Below, piece by piece: positions 60,437 to 64,000 of a DNA stretch of 64,000 nt. Position numbers and translations under genes: made by a program. Below the pieces are notes generated by a model, which worked only from the letters and a program-made list of their open reading frames with translations, did not search any database and was not told the DNA's origin. Numbering within the stretch: the stretch's first letter is position 1; the number at the start of each line of letters is the position of its first letter. Origin of the DNA: Candidatus Pelagibacter communis (GTDB lineage Bacteria; Pseudomonadota; Alphaproteobacteria; Pelagibacterales; Pelagibacteraceae); contig NZ_CVSK01000071.1 in NCBI RefSeq assembly GCF_001180025.1, positions 1-64,000 on the forward strand, read 5' to 3'.

Positions 60437-61055
60437 TTATTAATTTATTTAAATTATTTAAAAAAATATTTATTTTGGATGTATCTTTTAATCCAGAAGT
60501 TTCCAAGCCTCCAGATAAATCTAAGTAATTAGCAATTTTCTCATAATTTTTTAGGTTATCATCGAATTTTATATTACCAGCTAGCATTAATTCTTTGTTT
60601 AATTGGATATTTTTAATCAAGTTATGATCAAAGCTCTGACTTTTTTCATAACCTTTGCTATCAAATAAATATACATCTGTTACGTCAACAAATGACTTAT
60701 ACCTAAGAACATCGGTTTCATCTTTTATTGTAAGAGCTGTAATAATTTTTTTTTGATATTTTTGTTTGATAGTTTTGATTTCATCTGGAGTACAGTCATA
60801 CAATTGATAATAATCAAAAGGTAAATTTTTTATTTCTTCTAAAATTTTATTGTCAGGTTTTACTAAGACAGCAACAAATTCACTTTTGTTTTTTTTTACA
60901 TTTAACAATTTATTTAGAGAGTTAAGCTCAACATATCTTGAGCTTTTTGGGTAATTACAAACGAAACCAATAAATTTTGGGGGATAGGGATGATTTATTA
61001 TGTAATTTAAAGTATCAAAATCTTTTATACCACAAATCTTACAACCTCTGATCAT
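60426..61055 (-). CDS. trpF: Phosphoribosylanthranilate isomerase
   Basis: A 209-residue TIM barrel that isomerises PRA in tryptophan synthesis. The catalytic Cys is in KICGI and the Asp in YLFDSKG. The phosphate loop reads LDLSGGLETSGLKD instead of the usual VDVSSGVE form. It overlaps pyrF by 4 bases and trpB by 11 bases; the trpF-trpB-trpA order is that of alphaproteobacteria. Confidence 0.88.
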   Translation of the reverse strand: MIRGCKICGIKDFDTLNYIINHPYPPKFIGFVCNYPKSSRYVELNSLNKLLNVKKNKSEFVAVLVKPDNKILEEIKNLPFDYYQLYDCTPDEIKTIKQKYQKKIITALTIKDETDVLRYKSFVDVTDVYLFDSKGYEKSQSFDHNLIKNIQLNKELMLAGNIKFDDNLKNYEKIANYLDLSGGLETSGLKDTSKINIFLNNLNKLINET

Positions 61056-61744
61056 TTGTTTAAATGATCAATGAGTTTTATAGTGTTATTCTTTATATTA
61101 CCTTTTGTAAGAGATCTTCCTATAACAATACCAGAAACCTTATTTTTGAAAGCTTGTTTAGGTGTCATAATTCTCATTTGATCATTTGAGCTATCGCCAG
61201 GCAATCTTATTCCTGGAGTTATGATTAATAAATTTTTGTGTCTTTTACGAATCATCATGGCTTCTTGAGCAGAACAAACTATACCATGACATCCTGATTT
61301 TTTAATTAATGCTGCTTGTCTTAATACCAACTGTTTTACATTTTTTGTATAACCTATCTCTTTAAGAGATTTATTATTGAGACTTGTTAAAACTGTAACT
61401 CCTAAAACTTTTAAATTTTTATTTATTTTCTTTGCCTCTTTTTTAATTGATTTAAGCATTTCCAAACCACCATTTACATGGACTGTTATATACTTACATT
61501 TTTTTAAATCTTTTAAGCTATCTATTGCCGACAAAGCTGTTTGTGGAATATCATTTATTTTTAAATCTAACCAAAAATCATTTTTAATGTTTTCTAAAAA
61601 TTTCCTACCTTGTTTCGAATAAAAGAATTGCAGACCAAATTTTGGAATAATTTTAAGTTTATTAGTTCTAGTTTGAGAAATTATTTTTTTTATTTTCTTA
61701 AGATTTGAGCTATCACAAGCGACAAATACAGTTTTATTCTTCAT
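61052..61744 (-). CDS. pyrF: Orotidine 5'-phosphate decarboxylase
   Basis: A 230-residue TIM barrel that decarboxylates OMP to UMP. The catalytic array Asp-Lys-Asp is in WLDLKINDIPQT, and the phosphate-side TPGIRLPG and IVIGRSLTKG are present. It overlaps ihfB by 11 bases and trpF by 4 bases, so UMP and tryptophan synthesis genes share a transcript here. Confidence 0.95.
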   Translation of the reverse strand: MKNKTVFVACDSSNLKKIKKIISQTRTNKLKIIPKFGLQFFYSKQGRKFLENIKNDFWLDLKINDIPQTALSAIDSLKDLKKCKYITVHVNGGLEMLKSIKKEAKKINKNLKVLGVTVLTSLNNKSLKEIGYTKNVKQLVLRQAALIKKSGCHGIVCSAQEAMMIRKRHKNLLIITPGIRLPGDSSNDQMRIMTPKQAFKNKVSGIVIGRSLTKGNIKNNTIKLIDHLNK

Positions 61745-62027
61745 TATTATTCAATTTTTTAAACAAGTCTTTTGACATTTTAAAGTGAATTGTTTTCTTC
61801 TCTGGAGTATTAACTTTCTCTCCAGTTTTGGGATTTCTAGATATTCTAGCTTTTTGTATATTTGTAGAAAATATACCAAAACCTCTTAGCTCAACCCTTT
61901 CCCCTCTTTTTAATGCTTTTTTTATTTCTTCTAAAATTATATTAGTAAATTTTTCAAGATCTCTCTTTAAAAAATTCGGATAATTATTTGAAAGTTGTTT
62001 TAGAAGCTTTGATTTTACAATAGCCAA
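61734..62027 (-). CDS. ihfB: Integration host factor beta subunit (HU family)
   Basis: A 97-residue DNA-bending protein. The conserved core GERVELRGFGIF and the arm tip ARISRNPKTGEKVNTPEKK fit the IHF/HU family, and the position after rpsA fits IHF-beta. It acts in nucleoid structure and regulation. It is 16 bases downstream of rpsA. Confidence 0.92.
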   Translation of the reverse strand: MAIVKSKLLKQLSNNYPNFLKRDLEKFTNIILEEIKKALKRGERVELRGFGIFSTNIQKARISRNPKTGEKVNTPEKKTIHFKMSKDLFKKLNNNEE

Positions 62028-62043
62028 TTTAAATCTATTCTAA

Positions 62044-63771
62044 TTATTTTTTTTCTTTCTCTTTTTTCTTTATATCCTCAGAAAGAGACGAGAAAGGTAA
62101 ATTTTTTCCACTTGCTTCACTTCCATAAGTTTTTAAAGCAATATCACGGTCTAGTTCCTCTAAAAGCTTTATACTTAGCACTATTTTTCTTTTGTCTATT
62201 TGCAAATCTTTAATGGCAACATCCACTTTCTCACCACCAGTCCATCTAGATGGCCTTGCATCAGAAGCATTAATTGCTATTTCAGACTTCTTAATTTGAA
62301 AATCCATATTACAACCCTCAGGTCTTACAATTAAACCTTTATTGTCTGTATTTACTACTTTAACAGTAATAATTTGATTTTTTTCTTTGTCTTTGAAAAA
62401 ATCTAAAGGATCTTCTTGTGTTTGTCTTAGACCAACTCTAATTTTTTGTTCAGAAGATTTAATTTCTAGAACTTTAACATTAATCTTATCACCTTTTTTA
62501 TATTTTGCTAATTCTTCTTCACCATTATTTAAATAGGTTAAATCGTTACAATGTAAAAAACCATCTATCTCTGTATTTTCAATATTCACGAATAAAGAGT
62601 ATTCATTTTTGCTTACTATTTGACCTTCAACAATACTGCCAACAGGATATTTTTTTTCAAAAGTATCGAAAGGGTTTTCTTGGGAAAGTCTATGTGAAAT
62701 TGCTACCCTTCTTTTTTCCTTATCAATCTCCGTAATTACACAATCAACCTCATCTCCAACCTTAAACATTTTTTTTGCTGATATATTTTTCTTTGTCCAA
62801 CTCAATTCACTAGAGTGTAGTAATGTAGTCAGGCCAGGCTCTAATTCACAGAATGCACCAAAATCCATTAATTTCACAACTTTAACTTTGTAAAGTTTAT
62901 TTAGTTCATAATTTTCAATATGCTCAAAAGGATCAGGTGATAATTGTTTAACAGAGCAACCAACTTGTAGTTTTTCTTTATCAACACTTATTACTTTTAA
63001 ATCATGTTTCTCACCAATATTGAATACTTCATCTGGATGATTCACTCTAGAATAAGAAATTTCTTGAAGATGCACTAGTACATCTAATTCTCCATTTACA
63101 TTAAAAAAGCAACCAAAGTTACTGTAGCCTTTTACTTCTGCTCCCTTTATAATGTCTCCAACTTTAAATTTATCAATTATTTTAGCTTTATCCTCTTTTT
63201 TAAATGATGAGATAATTTCTCTTCTTGAAACACATGCATTTCCTCTTACTTTATCTAATTTAATTAGAGCAAATTTTTGGGGCTCATTCATTAAATGACT
63301 GATATCTTTTAAAGGTTTGTCACTTATTTGAGAGCCAGGTAGAAACATAAGTGAGCCTGTTTCTATATGTTCAACAATACATCCTCCTTTACACTTTGAA
63401 GTAATTTTACCCATTATAGGTTCGTTTTTTTCGTAAGCTTCAACTAGTTTATCCCAACCTTTAATTTTTTGTGCTTTGCTAGCAGATACCAAAACTTCAC
63501 CATTTTTATCTTCTATTTTTTCCAATAATACTGGTATCTTCTCTCCCAGTTTAATTTTTTCTGATAGACCCATTGATTTTAATTCATTTATATCTAGAAC
63601 TGGTTCAGATTTAAGTCCTTCAACAAATAAAAACACAAATTTTTCAGTAATTTTATTTATTTTACCTTCGATAATTTTACCCTCTTCAATTTGAATTTTT
63701 GAGAGCTGATTGTTTAATAATTGTTCAAATTCTTTAGATGCCGAGTTTGTTAAGTCTTTATATATTTCCAT
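62044..63771 (-). CDS. rpsA: 30S ribosomal protein S1
   Basis: A 575-residue protein of six S1/OB repeats that helps mRNA bind the 30S subunit. The domains are visible through repeated G-x-[IV]-x-G starts and YSNFGCFFN, LMDFGAFCEL, NEYSLFVNI segments. The first two repeats bind the ribosome, and the later ones RNA. cmk upstream overlaps the start by 14 bases, a classical alphaproteobacterial pair. Confidence 0.97.
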   Translation of the reverse strand: MEIYKDLTNSASKEFEQLLNNQLSKIQIEEGKIIEGKINKITEKFVFLFVEGLKSEPVLDINELKSMGLSEKIKLGEKIPVLLEKIEDKNGEVLVSASKAQKIKGWDKLVEAYEKNEPIMGKITSKCKGGCIVEHIETGSLMFLPGSQISDKPLKDISHLMNEPQKFALIKLDKVRGNACVSRREIISSFKKEDKAKIIDKFKVGDIIKGAEVKGYSNFGCFFNVNGELDVLVHLQEISYSRVNHPDEVFNIGEKHDLKVISVDKEKLQVGCSVKQLSPDPFEHIENYELNKLYKVKVVKLMDFGAFCELEPGLTTLLHSSELSWTKKNISAKKMFKVGDEVDCVITEIDKEKRRVAISHRLSQENPFDTFEKKYPVGSIVEGQIVSKNEYSLFVNIENTEIDGFLHCNDLTYLNNGEEELAKYKKGDKINVKVLEIKSSEQKIRVGLRQTQEDPLDFFKDKEKNQIITVKVVNTDNKGLIVRPEGCNMDFQIKKSEIAINASDARPSRWTGGEKVDVAIKDLQIDKRKIVLSIKLLEELDRDIALKTYGSEASGKNLPFSSLSEDIKKKEKEKK

Positions 63772-64000
63772 TAAATTTAAATTTTTTATCTATTATTTTT
63801 TTTATTTTTAAAAAACATGCCCTTTTATTAAGGTTTGTCGTATTAATCAATAGTGAATCTTTTGTTTTTCTTAGAGGAGAAATTTTTCTTTTAAAGTCAC
63901 TTTTATCACGATTTTTAATGGTTTTTAGAACCTCTGTGTATGAAACATTTTTTTTAAGGGCTTTTAACTCTTTATATCTTCGTAAAGCTCGAGTTTTAAT
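63758..64000 (-). CDS. cmk: Cytidylate kinase, C-terminal part (5' end beyond window)
   Basis: The frame is open to base 64000, so only about the last 80 residues are in the window. They read RALRRYKELKALKKNVSYTE and then VLKTIKNRDKSDF and PLRKTKDSLLINTTNL, which match the end of CMP kinase. The enzyme phosphorylates CMP and dCMP. The gene ends 14 bases inside rpsA. The C-terminus after the conserved part is lysine-rich and longer than usual. Confidence 0.88.
   Translation of the reverse strand: MKTRALRRYKELKALKKNVSYTEVLKTIKNRDKSDFKRKISPLRKTKDSLLINTTNLNKRACFLKIKKIIDKKFKFNGNI

Overview
This window is a very AT-rich, tightly packed stretch of an alphaproteobacterial chromosome. Short or overlapping gene junctions, poly-A/T-rich coding, lysine- and asparagine-rich proteins and alphaproteobacterial gene orders (murA-DUF2948-hisD-infA, cmk-rpsA-ihfB, trpFBA-accD-folC, rpmH-rnpA-yidD-yidC-argB-dapD-dapE-truA) together point to a SAR11 (Pelagibacter-like) genome. 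The taxonomic call is inference from style and synteny, not from a marker search. There is no gene-free stretch longer than about 200 bases, and I saw no insertion sequence, prophage integrase or CRISPR array.

Layout. 1-5567: glutamate synthase (gltD partial, gltB). 5564-17978: an alpha/beta hydrolase, then a long plus-strand translation operon (glycosyltransferase, thrS, infC, rpmI, rplT, pheS, pheT, lepA) ending in a methyltransferase and an SGNH-like membrane protein, followed by tRNA-Ser. 18196-26701: gyrB, a RegB-like redox sensor kinase, then cobT-cobS-J-domain protein, bolA, aroB-aroK. 26759-30886: two envelope proteins, def, fmt, truA. 30866-38245 (minus): SET-domain methyltransferase, HDAC-like deacetylase, dapE, dapD, HAD phosphatase, argB, yidC, yidD, rnpA and an rpmH gene of 46 codons. 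38344-47053 (plus): VTT membrane protein, minus-strand tRNA-Thr, small basic proteins, dcd, murA, DUF2948, hisD, infA, tRNA-Phe, cold-shock gene with terminator, tRNA-His, hisS, hisZ, hisG.

47255-55910 is the accessory-looking block. Two tandem paralogous DNA cytosine-5 methyltransferases converge on a minus-strand operon of two small paralogous unknown proteins, rmuC and a PD-(D/E)XK nuclease-like protein that I infer to be the matching restriction enzyme. A pair of back-to-back promoters separates this operon from a plus-strand set: an unrecognised protein with a CCHC zinc-knuckle-like motif, a PD-(D/E)XK exonuclease and exonuclease I. This is the best candidate for an undescribed restriction/defence or DNA-processing system.

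55945-64000 returns to core genes: trxA on the plus strand, then on the minus strand (read from high to low coordinates) cmk (partial), rpsA, ihfB, pyrF, trpF, trpB, trpA, accD, folC. TrpB and FolC carry unusual substitutions at positions that are normally invariant.

The tRNA genes are notable. tRNA-His has U72/A73 and no encoded G-1, and sits 4 bases before hisS, whose product has an altered signature motif. tRNA-Thr and tRNA-Phe both have non-canonical T-loops.
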